This document shows positions 26,349 to 38,291 of a DNA stretch of 64,000 bases, piece after piece. The stretch is from Streptomyces sp. cf386 (lineage in GTDB: Bacteria; Actinomycetota; Actinomycetes; Streptomycetales; Streptomycetaceae): NCBI RefSeq assembly GCF_900103585.1, contig NZ_FNHV01000002.1, positions 590,955 to 654,954 on the forward strand, written 5' to 3'. Position 1 is the first letter of the stretch. Each line of letters starts with the position of its first letter. The translations under genes were made by a program, and so were the position numbers. The notes beneath the pieces are model-generated. The model was not told where the DNA came from, did no database searches, and was given only the letters and a program-made list of their open reading frames with translations.

Positions 26349-26628
26349 GGGGGTGGAACCCCTTCTCGGGAGACGTGCGCGGACGGGGCGGTGGGGGGTG
26401 GCCTGTCCTGTGCGGATACGGTGACGTTCTTGAGGTGGCCACGTCAATTAGGGGAATCCCTACGTCCGGGTAAGGGGGCGGGTACGGGGCGTGTTCGGTG
26501 CGAGCTCGGAGCGGGTGCAGGGGCCGGGCGGACGCGGGGCGAGGAGCTGTCGGTGCGCACGACTACGCTGGGAGGCTGATCCCACGCGGCGGAGCCGCAT
26601 GTAGCCACAGCCCCTGGGCAGGAGATAA

Positions 26629-28437
<1,809 letters not shown>

Positions 28438-28573
28438 TCCCTCCGGGCCCGGTGCGCCGCCGGTGACGGGTGATAAAAAGGTCCGCCGGAGAACAGCCTG
28501 AAAGCTGCGGGTGTGGCGAGAACGCGACCGCGCAGCGGCGGCACCACATCAGTGCGCGAGGGGAGAGCCGTGT

Positions 28574-30205
28574 ATGACCCAGCCACCGCAACCGGGTGGC
28601 TACGGCGCGCCCCCCACGCCGCCACGGCCTCCCCGGCCGCCCGTACCGCCTCAGCCCCCCGGCCCGTACGGCCTGCTGCAGGATCCGTACGACTGGAACG
28701 CCGGCTACGGCGCCCCGCCCCCGCCCACCCCGCCCGCCGGGCCCGGTGGCGGCGGGCGCAGGGCCAAGGGCTGGTCGGCCGTCGTCGTCGCGGCGGTCGT
28801 GGCGATCGCGCTGATCATCGGCGGCGGTGTCCTGTACGCCAACTCCGGTGACGGGGGCGCCAAGGACGCCACGGCCGGTGCCGACGGCGGCACCGGCGGC
28901 CAGGTCGAGGGAGGCGACGGTACGACGTCCCAGGGCAGCGAGAAGGTGCCCGCCCGGACCGCCTCCAAGGTCCTCTTCCAGATCCCGTCGCCCAAGGCCG
29001 TGGACGCCGGCAGCGGCGCCGTGCCCGGCTCATGGCTGACCGGGAAGGCGTACGTCAAGACCGGCGTCGCCGAGATCGTCGGCTACGACCCGGACAAGGG
29101 CACCAAGCTGTGGACGATCCCGCTGCCCGGCCCGGTGTGCACGGTCACCGGCCACACCACCAAGGACGACCTGACGGCGATCGTCCACGAGCCCGCGATG
29201 CCGACCAAGGCGAAGCCGACGCACGGCTGCACCCAGGTCTCGGCCATCGACCTCGACGCCGGCCGGAAGCTGTGGACCGGCTCCGTCCCGCGCGGCAAAG
29301 CACTGATCCGGTTCGACAACATCACCATCAGCGGGCGCACGGTCGCCGTCGGGGGTGCCGGCGGTGGCGCCGCGTTCGACGTCACCTCCGGCGCTTCGCT
29401 CTGGACACCGAAGGCCAACGACACCTGCCACGACGCCGGATACGGCGGCGGTCCCAAGCTGGTGGCGCTGCGCAAGTGCCGTTCGCAGGGTGGGCTCCAA
29501 CTACACATCCAGACCATCGACCCGCAGTCCGGGCAGGTGATCTCGGCGTACCGGATGGCCGACGGCATCGAACACGTCGGCATCGTGTCGACCGACCCGC
29601 TGGTCGTCGCGGCGGACGTCAGCGCGGGCGGGGGTGACGGCAGCGGCGTTTCGGACTACTTCTCCCTCGACAACAGGACCGGCAGGCTGCGTACGCGGAT
29701 CTCGGCGCCGAGCGAGCAGTACGCGGCGGTGTGCGACGTCATCAGCAGGATCGAGCAGTGCTCACAGGTGGCGGTCGGCAAGGACCGGCTGTACCTGCCG
29801 ACGAAGGCGCGGGCGGGCAGCGCCGATTCCGGCCAGACCAACGAGATCGTCGCCTTCGACCTGACCACCGGCAGGCGGACCGGGCAGCGTGCGGTCGCGG
29901 GGGACGGCCATGTGATCGCGCCGCTGCGGATGGACGACTGCAATCTCCTCGCCTACAAGCGGTCGACGGACGCCGCCCGGGGCGGGCAGGTCGTCAGCAT
30001 CGACGGCCGCACGTTCGAGCAGACCCTGCTGCTCCAGAACCCGGCCACGCAGGCCGTGCGGGACGCCGAGGCCGGCCTGCTTCCGGAGAGCGCCGAGTAC
30101 CTCTACACGCAGGGGCATCTGTACATCTCGGCGACGTCCGCGGCCGGGTCGGCCCGCCCGGGCGAGCGGAGGTACCTGGTGATCGCGTTCGGCGCGGGTG
30201 ACTGA
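28574..30205 (+). CDS. Membrane-anchored PQQ-like beta-propeller protein
   Basis: A 543-residue protein from ATG 28574 (GGGAGAG upstream). About 65 Pro/Gly-rich cytoplasmic residues precede one membrane helix (WSAVVVAAVVAIALIIGGGVLY), a Gly/Asp-rich linker, and a large extracytoplasmic domain (about 130-543). Repeated motifs such as GYDPDKGTKLWTIPL, DLDAGRKLWTGSV and DVTSGASLWTPKA show PQQ/WD-like propeller blades. Cysteine pairs in the outer domain may form disulphides. Substrate unknown; such proteins are often lipid II or wall-associated sensors in Streptomyces, but that is speculation. Confidence 0.8.
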   Translation: MTQPPQPGGYGAPPTPPRPPRPPVPPQPPGPYGLLQDPYDWNAGYGAPPPPTPPAGPGGGGRRAKGWSAVVVAAVVAIALIIGGGVLYANSGDGGAKDATAGADGGTGGQVEGGDGTTSQGSEKVPARTASKVLFQIPSPKAVDAGSGAVPGSWLTGKAYVKTGVAEIVGYDPDKGTKLWTIPLPGPVCTVTGHTTKDDLTAIVHEPAMPTKAKPTHGCTQVSAIDLDAGRKLWTGSVPRGKALIRFDNITISGRTVAVGGAGGGAAFDVTSGASLWTPKANDTCHDAGYGGGPKLVALRKCRSQGGLQLHIQTIDPQSGQVISAYRMADGIEHVGIVSTDPLVVAADVSAGGGDGSGVSDYFSLDNRTGRLRTRISAPSEQYAAVCDVISRIEQCSQVAVGKDRLYLPTKARAGSADSGQTNEIVAFDLTTGRRTGQRAVAGDGHVIAPLRMDDCNLLAYKRSTDAARGGQVVSIDGRTFEQTLLLQNPATQAVRDAEAGLLPESAEYLYTQGHLYISATSAAGSARPGERRYLVIAFGAGD

Positions 30206-30457
30206 TGAGGGGCGTGCTGCCCGTCGTCCTCGAATGCGCGGAAAGCCAGAAATTCCGCCGTTCCGGGGCACTTCTCACCGGTAGGGGGAGCGCAACGTCG
30301 AACAAGCGTGTAGCTTCCGGGGGCATGAAAGGCGGGGGAGCCGGGAGGGGGCTTCTGCCCGCGCGGACCAGTGGGCATCCAGAGTGGGGTATCCGGACTG
30401 GCCTGGCCCGTCCTGGGTATTGATGGAGATCCATTGGGGGGACTGGGGGGTTGCTCG

Positions 30458-31165
30458 ATGGGAGTGCGGCTCATGGTGGTCGACGACCACCGATTGCTCG
30501 CCGAGGCGCTGGCCTCGGCACTGAAACTGCGAGGACACCGTGTGCTGGCCGCCGCGGCGCCCGCCGCGGGGGCGGCGGAGCTGGTGATCACACGGGCGCC
30601 GGAGGTGTGCCTGCTGGGGACGGCGACACCGGCGGAACCGGGCATATTCGACCCGGTGGTGAAGATCAAGCGGGAGCGCCCGCAGGTGGCGGTTCTCGTG
30701 CTGGGCCCGGTACCGAGCCCGCGCGGCATAGCGGCGGCCTTCGCGGCGGGCGCCTCCGGTTATGTACGGCACGACGAGCGCATAGAGGGTGTCGAGCGGG
30801 CGATCATGAAAGCGCGCTCGGGAGAGGCGGCGGTGGCACCGCAGTTGCTCCAGGGCGCGTTCAGTGAGCTCCTCAACCCGGCCGCCCAACCGGACGACGA
30901 GGGGCAGAGGCTGCTGCAGATGCTCACCCCCAGGGAGGTCGAGGTCCTGGTCAGGGTCGCCGACGGCGAGGACACCCGGCTGATCGCGGCCGGCATGGGC
31001 ATCGCGCCGTCCACCGCTCGGACCCATGTCCAGCGGGTGCTGATGAAGCTGGGGGTCGGTTCGAGGCTGGAGGCGGCGGCGTTGGCGGCGCGGACGGGGT
31101 TGCTGGACCGGGCGGGGCCCGTGCCGCACTCGTCCCCGGAGACGGCGGTGGGGCCGGAGTCCTGA
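30458..31165 (+). CDS. LuxR-family regulator with a degenerate receiver domain
   Basis: A 235-residue response-regulator-like protein. The ATG at 30458 is preceded by GGGGGG-rich sequence. The receiver start VRLMVVDDHRLLAEALASAL has the acidic pair, but the phosphorylation-site strand reads EVCLLGTATPAEPG, with Gly where the acceptor Asp should be, and the conserved Lys position reads YVRHD. The C-terminal LuxR helix-turn-helix is intact: LTPREVEVLVRVADGEDTRLIAAGM and STARTHVQRVLMKLGV. It is therefore probably an orphan regulator not controlled by phosphorylation. No kinase gene is adjacent. Confidence 0.85.
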   Translation: MGVRLMVVDDHRLLAEALASALKLRGHRVLAAAAPAAGAAELVITRAPEVCLLGTATPAEPGIFDPVVKIKRERPQVAVLVLGPVPSPRGIAAAFAAGASGYVRHDERIEGVERAIMKARSGEAAVAPQLLQGAFSELLNPAAQPDDEGQRLLQMLTPREVEVLVRVADGEDTRLIAAGMGIAPSTARTHVQRVLMKLGVGSRLEAAALAARTGLLDRAGPVPHSSPETAVGPES

Positions 31166-31224
31166 GAACTCCGGTTCACTCAGGGGCTGTTGGGCCTTGC
31201 TCGGCCAGCCGGTCAGCTGGCTGG

Positions 31225-32694
31225 TCAGCCATCCCGCTCGCTCGTGTGCGGGGCCCGATCCGCGTGGCCCTCTTCGTCTGCCGTGCCCTGCCAGGCGAAA
31301 CCGAGGGCCGGGATCAGCACTCCCGCCGCGGCGGTCCACGGCCGCCACGTGCCGTCGTCCGGGATCAGCAGCAGGGCGGCCAGGCAGCCGTATGCCACCG
31401 CCCAGCCCGCGAGCACCGGTACGGAGGCCGTCGCGAGCCAGCCCGCGCCGAGGTCCAGGGGCCGGACGTGCCGCTGCGGGTCGGGAGGGGTGGGGACGGT
31501 GTGGCCTGCCTTCGTGGTCTGCTCGGCCACCGGGACCGGCACCGCGCCGGGCAGCTGCCAGCCGTCGTCACCCACCAGGTCGGCCAGGACGTCCCGGCCC
31601 CGGCGGCGTCGCGGATTCCACAGCAGCCAGCCGTGTGTACCGGACAGCGCGTGACCGGCGGCCTCGCTGGACATCTGGGAGTGGAAGGGGATGTCCCCGC
31701 CGCTGCCCTGGAGGACCAGGCCCTTCAGGCGGCGGGTGTTCTCCCGCTGCTTGCGCTCGTCGGCCGGCGAAGTACCGCCGGGCGGCGGCGCGTCGACGTG
31801 CTCGCCGGCCCCGGTGACGGTGACCCGCAGGGCCTGCCAGTCGGAGCCGACGGTGCGCGCGCGGCGCCGCGTGCTGTCCGTCACCCACCAGCCGACGGCC
31901 AGGGCGAGGGTCACCAGGACCCACAGCCCGGCGATCAGCCAGGCGGTGCCGACCTCCACGGCCCGCCCGGCGAGCTGGCGCTCCACGTCCTCGCGTTGGT
32001 CGTCACCGATGGCACCCAGCTCGGGCCGGTCCGGAACGTACGCCACATACAGATCGCTGCCGACGGCCCGGCGCTGATTGGTGGTCGCCTCGAAGGTCGC
32101 GCGCACACCGTCCCGCCCGGCCGTCGAAGGAAGCAGGACGGTGAAGTCGGCGGTGGCATCGGCGCGGCGGCTGCTGCCCTCCGCCACCTCGTTCTCGATC
32201 TTCACGATCGGCAGCGGCTCGATCACCGCATCCGCCTCGGCCAGCGCGGCACTCGTGCCCGTACCCCGCGTGTCGGCGGCGCCCAGCGTTCCCCAGAGCG
32301 CCAGCAGCGTGGGAACGGCGACCAGCACGCACACCATGCGGATCGACTGCCCGCGCGCACCGCCCAGCCGAAGCGGCACGGTGCCTTCGCCGTGGCCGGG
32401 GGTCGCCGACGCAGCCCGTGCGGCCAGCCGGTAGGTGTCCCCACGGGACCGGCCGCCTCCGCGTACCACCGCCACGGCCAGGATCACCAGGCATGCGGTG
32501 AGCAGCGCCAGGGAGCCACACATGATCGCGTCGCGCACCGGCGTGGCCCCCAGCAGGAGCCACGCGGCGGTCAGCGCCACGAGGGCGAGCGGGGTGGCCG
32601 CGGCGACGAATCTCCCGCTGAGGAAGAGGAGTTGGGCACCGGTCATCTCGCCGGTGCCGTTCCGGGCCTCGTCCACGGTCCACCCACTGCTCAC
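31225..32694 (-). CDS. Multi-pass membrane protein of unknown function (DUF3592-like middle)
   Basis: A 489-residue membrane protein from the GTG at 32694 (GGAG eight bases upstream). Hydrophobic segments occur at about residues 22-75 (two), 115-130, 245-270 and 430-470 (two). The extracytoplasmic part between the third and fourth segments contains VGSDLYVAYVPDRPELGAIG, resembling DUF3592 proteins. The cytoplasmic loop after them is rich in Arg and Pro. No enzymatic motif seen. It converges on the LuxR regulator gene. Confidence 0.75.
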   Translation of the reverse strand: MSSGWTVDEARNGTGEMTGAQLLFLSGRFVAAATPLALVALTAAWLLLGATPVRDAIMCGSLALLTACLVILAVAVVRGGGRSRGDTYRLAARAASATPGHGEGTVPLRLGGARGQSIRMVCVLVAVPTLLALWGTLGAADTRGTGTSAALAEADAVIEPLPIVKIENEVAEGSSRRADATADFTVLLPSTAGRDGVRATFEATTNQRRAVGSDLYVAYVPDRPELGAIGDDQREDVERQLAGRAVEVGTAWLIAGLWVLVTLALAVGWWVTDSTRRRARTVGSDWQALRVTVTGAGEHVDAPPPGGTSPADERKQRENTRRLKGLVLQGSGGDIPFHSQMSSEAAGHALSGTHGWLLWNPRRRRGRDVLADLVGDDGWQLPGAVPVPVAEQTTKAGHTVPTPPDPQRHVRPLDLGAGWLATASVPVLAGWAVAYGCLAALLLIPDDGTWRPWTAAAGVLIPALGFAWQGTADEEGHADRAPHTSERDG

Positions 32695-32795
32695 CCGAAC
32701 GCTCCACAGAAACTCTTGGCCGCGCGCAGATCAGCCGCGCTTGCCCAAAACTTTACTGTCGGTGGCGTCGCGGCAGACGTCGAGCTGGATCTCCC

Positions 32796-33164
32796 TCACT
32801 GTTTCTGCACGTCCGACGGCTCCTGCACGTCCGGCGGCGGCGGAGCCGTAGGCCTCAACTTCAGCCACCCCAGGAAGAACAGGCCGAGGAGCAGCATCCC
32901 CAGGCCGGTCCAGAGATTGATGTTGATGCCCTCGGCCTTCTCGATCGCGGCGTCGTCGTCGGTGAGGCCGACGATCGTGACGATGACGCCGTAGAGCACG
33001 AAGAGGCCGCCGATGATGCGCCGGATGTCGAAGAGGCGGGCGGCTGTCTCGGACTTCCCCTCCAGCTCGGCGAATTCCCGCTGGAGGTCCTGCTCGGAGT
33101 ACCCGTGGCGCGCGGAGTGGTCGAGGTGGTCCGGGTGCTCGGAGTGGTCGGAGTTCTCGGTCAT
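32796..33164 (-). CDS. Small membrane protein downstream of a sodium/solute symporter
   Basis: A 122-residue protein with an acidic, His-rich N-terminus (SDHSEHPDHLDHSARHG), a coiled helix, and two membrane helices (IIGGLFVLYGVIVTIVGL and LWTGLGMLLLGLFFLGWL). ATG 33164 has GGAGGTTGAGAG upstream. It begins 20 bases after the stop of the symporter gene on the same strand, so it is probably co-transcribed and may be an accessory subunit. Histidine clustering might bind metal, but nothing else supports that. Confidence 0.75.
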   Translation of the reverse strand: MTENSDHSEHPDHLDHSARHGYSEQDLQREFAELEGKSETAARLFDIRRIIGGLFVLYGVIVTIVGLTDDDAAIEKAEGININLWTGLGMLLLGLFFLGWLKLRPTAPPPPDVQEPSDVQKQ

Positions 33165-33184
33165 GGTCTCTCAACCTCCGGTCG

Positions 33185-34888
33185 TCAGAAGGAGAACGGG
33201 ATGTAGCAGGCGGCCGCCAGCACGATCGCTCCCCACCCCAGCAGCGCAGGCTTCCGGTACCAGGCCTCGTCGCCCGGTGCCGGCGGCTCGGCCATGCCGG
33301 GGGAGCGGGTGCCGTAGACCAGCCCTTGGAGTTCCTCCGTCGGTTTCGGTGCCGTGAAGAGGGAGACGGCCACCATGACGACCCCGCCGGCCACGAAGCC
33401 CGCGATCGCGGAGACGAAGTTGGCGCCCTGGTCGGAGGGGATGGAGATGATGTCCTGCTTGTAGAGGACGAAGTAGTTCACCATCGCCGCCGTCGTGCCG
33501 GCCAGCAGACCCCAGAAGCCCGACTTCATCGACGCCCGCTTCCAGAACATGCCGATGATGAAGACCACGAACATCGGCACGTTGAAGAAGGAGAACAGGG
33601 CCTGGAGGTAGCTCATGATGTTGGAGAAGGAGGAGGCGAGGAACGCCGTGCCGATCGACGCCAGCACACCGATCGCCGTGATCAGGCGGCCGAAGCGGAC
33701 GTAGTAGGAGTCCTCGCGGTCCGTCACCACGTACTTGGCCCAGATGTCCGTGGTGAACACCGTGTTGAAGGACGACACGTTCGCCGCCATGCCCGCCATG
33801 AAGGCGGCCAGCAGGCCGGTCACCGCGATGCCCAGCACGCCGTTCGGCAGCAGGCCCTCCATCAGGTACGGGATGGCGTCGTTGTACTGGTAGCCCGACT
33901 CCTCGGTGCCGAAGCCGGGGATCAGGGCGGCGGCGGCCAGTCCCGGGATCATCACCAGGAACACGATGAAGATCTTCGGGAACGCCGCGATCAGCGGGGT
34001 GCGCTGGGCCGCGGAGAGGTTCTTCGCGGAGAGCGCGCGCTGGACCTCGGCGAAGTTCGTCGTCCAGTAGCCGAAGGACAGTACGAAGCCGAGGCCGAGC
34101 ACGATCGTCAGCCAGTTCGCGCCCAGCGGGTTCGCGTCGCCGATGCCGGTGCCGCCCCAGGCGGTGACGAAGTCGTCGCCGTGGGTCTGGGTCAGTTTGT
34201 CGCTCAGGCCGTCCCAGCCGCCCACCTTCTTCAGGGACAGCACCGTGATGGGGATGAGGGCCGCCAGGATCACGAAGAACTGCAGGACCTCGTTGTAGAT
34301 CGCGGAGGACAGCCCGCCGAGGGTGATGTACGCGAGCACGAAGAAGCCCGCTACGACGATCGCGACCCACTGGGGCCAGCCGAGCAGGGCCTCCACCACG
34401 ATCGCCAGGGCGTAGAGGTTCACACCGGCGATCAGGATCGCGGCGCAGGCGAACAGGATCGAGCTGAGCAGGTGCGCCCACTTGTCGAAGCGCAGCAGCA
34501 GGAACTCGGGGACCGAGCGGACCTTGCTGCCGTAGTAGAAGGGCATCATCACCAGGCCGAGGAAGACCATGGCCGGGATGGCGCCGATCCAGTACCAGTG
34601 GACGGTGTACGCACCGTACTGCGCGCTGTTGGCGGCCATCCCGAGGATCTCGGTGGCGGCCAGGTTGGCGGAGATGAAGGCGAGGCCCGTGACCCAGGCG
34701 GGCAGGGAGCGGCCCGAGAGGAAGAAGTCGAGGGTGGTCTTCACCGAGCGGCGGGCCGCGAAGCCGATGCCCAGCACGACGACGAAGTAGATGCCGAGCA
34801 GCGTGTAGTCGAGCCAGTTCGTGGGGAGCCGTAGCTCGGCGGCGAGAGGGGTGGGGGAGTATGTGGGGGTTTGTGTGGGGGTGTGCAT
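33185..34888 (-). CDS. Sodium/solute symporter (SSS family), probable galactose transporter
   Basis: A 567-residue SSS (SLC5-like) protein with about 14 membrane helices. The motif FFLSGRSLPAWVTGLAFIS, the segment NLAATEILGMAANSAQYG and FGYWTTNFAEVQRALSAKN match SSS sugar transporters such as vSGLT. It is divergent from galTEK over a 191-bp gap, so galactose is the likely substrate, by context. ATG 34888 has only a weak Shine-Dalgarno. A small membrane protein gene follows within 20 bases. Confidence 0.88.
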   Translation of the reverse strand: MHTPTQTPTYSPTPLAAELRLPTNWLDYTLLGIYFVVVLGIGFAARRSVKTTLDFFLSGRSLPAWVTGLAFISANLAATEILGMAANSAQYGAYTVHWYWIGAIPAMVFLGLVMMPFYYGSKVRSVPEFLLLRFDKWAHLLSSILFACAAILIAGVNLYALAIVVEALLGWPQWVAIVVAGFFVLAYITLGGLSSAIYNEVLQFFVILAALIPITVLSLKKVGGWDGLSDKLTQTHGDDFVTAWGGTGIGDANPLGANWLTIVLGLGFVLSFGYWTTNFAEVQRALSAKNLSAAQRTPLIAAFPKIFIVFLVMIPGLAAAALIPGFGTEESGYQYNDAIPYLMEGLLPNGVLGIAVTGLLAAFMAGMAANVSSFNTVFTTDIWAKYVVTDREDSYYVRFGRLITAIGVLASIGTAFLASSFSNIMSYLQALFSFFNVPMFVVFIIGMFWKRASMKSGFWGLLAGTTAAMVNYFVLYKQDIISIPSDQGANFVSAIAGFVAGGVVMVAVSLFTAPKPTEELQGLVYGTRSPGMAEPPAPGDEAWYRKPALLGWGAIVLAAACYIPFSF

Positions 34889-34975
34889 ATGTACTCGCTT
34901 CGTTTGGCGAACCGATACAGCGCGGAACCTACGCCCCTGCGTTCAGTAATTGAACACGCCCCGTGACGCTCTTTG

Positions 34976-34994
34976 TTTGATTGTGATGTTGACT
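34976..34994. promoter_or_regulatory. Probable gal operator/promoter hexamers
   Basis: TTTGAT (34976-34981) is followed directly by TGTGAT (34982-34987) and TTGACT (34989-34994), in the gap shared by the symporter and galT. I recall that the Streptomyces galP1 promoter carries a complex operator of TGTGAT-type hexamers. TTGACT could be a -35 element. Confidence 0.45.
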
Positions 34995-35079
34995 GCCCTG
35001 GTGAGTTGTGTTTCTCTGTGTTTAGTTCTGTTTGATGGAGAGTCTCGGAAGACCTGAGTGGCTCGAAATGGAGTCCGGC

Positions 35080-36141
35080 GTGAAGAAGACCTCGACCCGA
35101 CTGGCCGACGGTCGTGAGCTCATCTACTACGACCTGCGTGACGACACGGTGCGGGACGCGGTCGACCGCCGTCCCCTGGACCGGACCGTCACCACGTCCG
35201 AGGTCCGTCACGACGTGCTGCTCGGTGACGCGGTCGCCATCGCCTCGCACCGGCAGGGGCGGACGTACCACCCGCCGGCCGACGAGTGCCCGCTGTGCCC
35301 CTCCGAGGGCGACCGCCTGAGCGAGATCCCGGACTCGTCGTACGACGCCGCCGTGTTCGAGAACCGCTTTCCCTCGCTCGCCGGGGACTCCGGCCGCTGC
35401 GAGGTCGTCTGCTTCACCTCCGACCACAACGCGTCCTTCGCCGACCTGACCGAGGAGCAGGCGCGGCTCGTGCTCGACGCATGGACCGACCGCACCTCGG
35501 AGCTGTCCTCGCTGCCCTCCGTCGAGCAGGTCTTCTGCTTCGAGAACCGCGGCGCCGAGATCGGTGTCACCCTCGGCCACCCGCACGGGCAGATCTACGC
35601 CTACCCCTTCACCACCCCGCGCACCGCCCTGATGCTGCGCTCGGTCGCGGCGCACAAGGACGCGACCGGCGGGGAGAACCTCTTCGACGCCGTCCTGGAG
35701 CGTGAACTCGCCGACGAGCGGGTCGTCCTGGAGAGTGAACACTGGGTGGCCTTCGTGCCGTACGCCGCGCACTGGCCGTACGAGGTCCACCTGTACCCGA
35801 AGCGCCGGGTGCCCGATCTGCTCGCCCTCGACGAGGAGGCACGCTCAGAGTTTCCCCAGGTTTATCTGGAACTCTTGAGGCGCTTCGACCGGATCTTCGG
35901 GGAAGGGGAGCCTCCGACGCCGTACATCGCCGCCTGGCACCAGGCGCCGTTCGGCATGCTGGAGGATTTCGAGGGCGTCGTCCGTGAGGACTTCGCGCTT
36001 CACCTCGAGCTTTTCACCATCCGCCGCACTTCCGGCAAGCTGAAGTTTCTCGCGGGTTCCGAATCCGGCATGAGCGTGTTCATCAACGACGTGCCGCCGG
36101 AGCGCGCGGCCGAGCGACTGCGAGAGGTAGCGAGTACATGA
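35080..36141 (+). CDS. galT: Galactose-1-phosphate uridylyltransferase
   Basis: A 353-residue Leloir enzyme that exchanges galactose-1-phosphate with UDP-glucose. The active-site motif [12 protein letters not shown] holds the nucleophilic His, and [10 protein letters not shown] and FENRFPSL are zinc-site and substrate motifs. I choose the GTG at 35080 because GGAG lies six bases upstream and family homology begins at [13 protein letters not shown]; in-frame ATGs at 35068 and 35035 would add residues without homology, though a leaderless start at 35035 is possible. First gene of galTEK; its stop overlaps galE by four bases. Confidence 0.94.
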   Translation: MKKTSTRLADGRELIYYDLRDDTVRDAVDRRPLDRTVTTSEVRHDVLLGDAVAIASHRQGRTYHPPADECPLCPSEGDRLSEIPDSSYDAAVFENRFPSLAGDSGRCEVVCFTSDHNASFADLTEEQARLVLDAWTDRTSELSSLPSVEQVFCFENRGAEIGVTLGHPHGQIYAYPFTTPRTALMLRSVAAHKDATGGENLFDAVLERELADERVVLESEHWVAFVPYAAHWPYEVHLYPKRRVPDLLALDEEARSEFPQVYLELLRRFDRIFGEGEPPTPYIAAWHQAPFGMLEDFEGVVREDFALHLELFTIRRTSGKLKFLAGSESGMSVFINDVPPERAAERLREVAST

Positions 36142-37100
36142 GCGGGAAGTTTCTGGTCACCGGTGGCGCGGGCTACGTGGGCAGCGTGGTCGCGCAGCAC
36201 CTGATCGAGGCGGGCGAGGAGGTCGTCGTACTCGACAACCTCTCCACCGGCTTCCGTGAGGGTGTGCCGTCCGGGGCGTCCTTCGTCGAGGGCGACATCC
36301 GCGACGCCGCCAAGTGGCTGGACTCCTCCTTCGACGCGGTGCTCCACTTCGCCGCGTTCTCGCAGGTCGGCGAGTCGGTCGTGAAGCCCGAGAAGTACTG
36401 GGACAACAACGTCGGCGGCACCATGGCCCTGCTCGGCGCCATGCGCGAGGCCGGTGTGCGCAAGCTCGTCTTCTCCTCCACGGCGGCCACGTACGGCGAG
36501 CCGAAGGAGGTGCCGATCGTCGAGTCGGCGCCGACGCAGCCCACCAACCCGTACGGCGCCTCCAAGCTCGCCGTCGACCACATGATCACCGGCGAGGCGG
36601 CGGCCCACGGGCTGGGCGCGGTCAGCCTCCGCTACTTCAACGTCGCGGGCGCCTACGGCGACTGCGGCGAGCGCCACGACCCCGAGTCGCACCTCATCCC
36701 GCTCGTCCTCCAGGTCGCCCAGGGCAGGCGCGACGCGATCTCCGTCTTCGGTGACGACTACCCGACGCCGGACGGCACCTGCGTGCGCGACTACATCCAC
36801 GTCGCCGACCTGGCCGACGCCCACCTGCTCGCGCTCGAGGCCGCCCGGCCGGGCGAGCACCTCATCTGCAACCTCGGCAACGGCAACGGCTTCTCCGTCC
36901 GCGAGGTCATCGAGACCGTCCGCCAGGTCACCGGGCACCCGATCCCCGAGGTCGTGGCCCCGCGCCGGGGCGGCGACCCGGCGGTCCTGGTCGCCTCCGC
37001 CGACGCCGCCCGCGAGCGGCTCGGCTGGAACCCGTCCCGCGCGGACCTCGCCGGGATCGTCGCGGACGCGTGGGAGTTCGCGCAGCAGCGCGGCAAGTAG
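36138..37100 (+). CDS. galE: UDP-glucose 4-epimerase
   Basis: A 320-residue short-chain dehydrogenase that interconverts UDP-galactose and UDP-glucose with bound NAD. The Rossmann motif is [10 protein letters not shown] near residue 6, the catalytic Tyr-Lys pair is in [11 protein letters not shown] at about 143-153, and FSSTAATYG provides the Ser/Thr. [18 protein letters not shown] is the usual substrate motif. ATGA overlap with galT indicates coupled translation. Confidence 0.95.
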   Translation: MSGKFLVTGGAGYVGSVVAQHLIEAGEEVVVLDNLSTGFREGVPSGASFVEGDIRDAAKWLDSSFDAVLHFAAFSQVGESVVKPEKYWDNNVGGTMALLGAMREAGVRKLVFSSTAATYGEPKEVPIVESAPTQPTNPYGASKLAVDHMITGEAAAHGLGAVSLRYFNVAGAYGDCGERHDPESHLIPLVLQVAQGRRDAISVFGDDYPTPDGTCVRDYIHVADLADAHLLALEAARPGEHLICNLGNGNGFSVREVIETVRQVTGHPIPEVVAPRRGGDPAVLVASADAARERLGWNPSRADLAGIVADAWEFAQQRGK

Positions 37101-37127
37101 AACGTACGGAAAGGTCAGGGGCAGGGG

Positions 37128-38291
37128 ATGAGCGTCGACACGGCAGCCGGGGTCGCCCAGCGGTTCAAGGAGCTGTACGGGGCCGAGCCGGAAGGGGTGT
37201 GGGCCGCGCCGGGCCGGGTCAACCTGATCGGCGAGCACACCGACTACAACGACGGCTTCGTCATGCCGTTCGCGCTGCCGCACACCGCGATCGCGGCGGT
37301 CTCACGGCGTGCGGACGGCGTCCTGCGGCTGCACTCGGCGGACGTCGAGGGCGGTGTGGTGGAGCTGCGGCTCGACGATCTGGCCCCCGAGTCGGACCGG
37401 AACTGGACGGCGTACCCGTCGGGCGTGCTCTGGGCCCTGCGTGAGGCCGGCCACCCGGTGACCGGCGCCGACATCCACCTGGCCTCGACGGTCCCGGCGG
37501 GCGCGGGCCTGTCGTCGTCGGCGGCACTGGAGGTCGTGGTCGCACTCGCCCTGAACGACCTCTACAGCCTGGGTCAGAAGGGCTGGCAGCTGGCCCGCCT
37601 CTGCCAGCGCGCGGAGAACGTGTACGTCGGCGCCCCGGTCGGGATCATGGACCAGACGGCGTCCGCCTGCTGCGAGTCCGGCCACGCCCTGTTCCTCGAC
37701 ACCCGCGACCTCTCCCAGAAGCAGATCCCCTTCGACCTGGCCGCCGAGGGCATGCGCCTGCTGGTCGTCGACACCCAGGTCAAGCACTCCCACAGCGAGG
37801 GCGAGTACGGCAAGCGCCGCGCGGGCTGCGAGAAGGGTGCCGCACTGCTGGGCGTCGACGCGCTCCGGGATGTCGCCTACGACGACCTGTCCGCGGCGCT
37901 CGACCGGCTCGGCGACGACGAGGAGGTACGGCGCCTGGTGCGCCACGTCGTTACCGAGGACCAGCGCGTCGAGCGCGTCGTCGCCCTGCTGGAGTCGGGC
38001 GAGACCCGCGCCATCGGCCCGGTCCTGACGGAGGGGCACGCCTCGCTGCGGGACGACTTCCGCATCTCCTGCCCCGAGCTGGACCTGGTCGTGGACACCG
38101 CCCTGGCCGGCGGCGCCCTGGGCGCCCGCATGACGGGCGGCGGCTTCGGCGGCTCGGCGATCGTGCTGGCGGAGGAGGCCGACGTCGCGACCATCACCAA
38201 GGCGGTCGAAGAGGCCTTCGGCGCCGCCGGGTTCACCGCGCCCCGGGTGTTCGAGGCGGTGCCGGCGGCGGGGGCTCGGCGGGTGGGCTGA
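37128..38291 (+). CDS. galK: Galactokinase
   Basis: A 387-residue GHMP kinase that phosphorylates galactose at O1. The galactokinase signature GRVNLIGEHTDYNDGFVMP is at about residues 28-46, the ATP loop is VPAGAGLSSSAALEV, and the third motif is MTGGGFGGSAIVL. ATG 37128 follows GGTCAGGGGCAGGGG. Last gene of the gal operon; its 3' end overlaps the convergent isoprenoid-synthase-like gene by 59 bases. Confidence 0.95.
   Translation: MSVDTAAGVAQRFKELYGAEPEGVWAAPGRVNLIGEHTDYNDGFVMPFALPHTAIAAVSRRADGVLRLHSADVEGGVVELRLDDLAPESDRNWTAYPSGVLWALREAGHPVTGADIHLASTVPAGAGLSSSAALEVVVALALNDLYSLGQKGWQLARLCQRAENVYVGAPVGIMDQTASACCESGHALFLDTRDLSQKQIPFDLAAEGMRLLVVDTQVKHSHSEGEYGKRRAGCEKGAALLGVDALRDVAYDDLSAALDRLGDDEEVRRLVRHVVTEDQRVERVVALLESGETRAIGPVLTEGHASLRDDFRISCPELDLVVDTALAGGALGARMTGGGFGGSAIVLAEEADVATITKAVEEAFGAAGFTAPRVFEAVPAAGARRVG

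Noticed and set aside
23257..26442. A minus-strand open frame of over 1000 codons across the kinase end, amidase and subtilisin genes.
   Set aside because: It is a shadow of high-GC third positions: Arg/Gly-rich, no domains, and it covers three well-supported genes.
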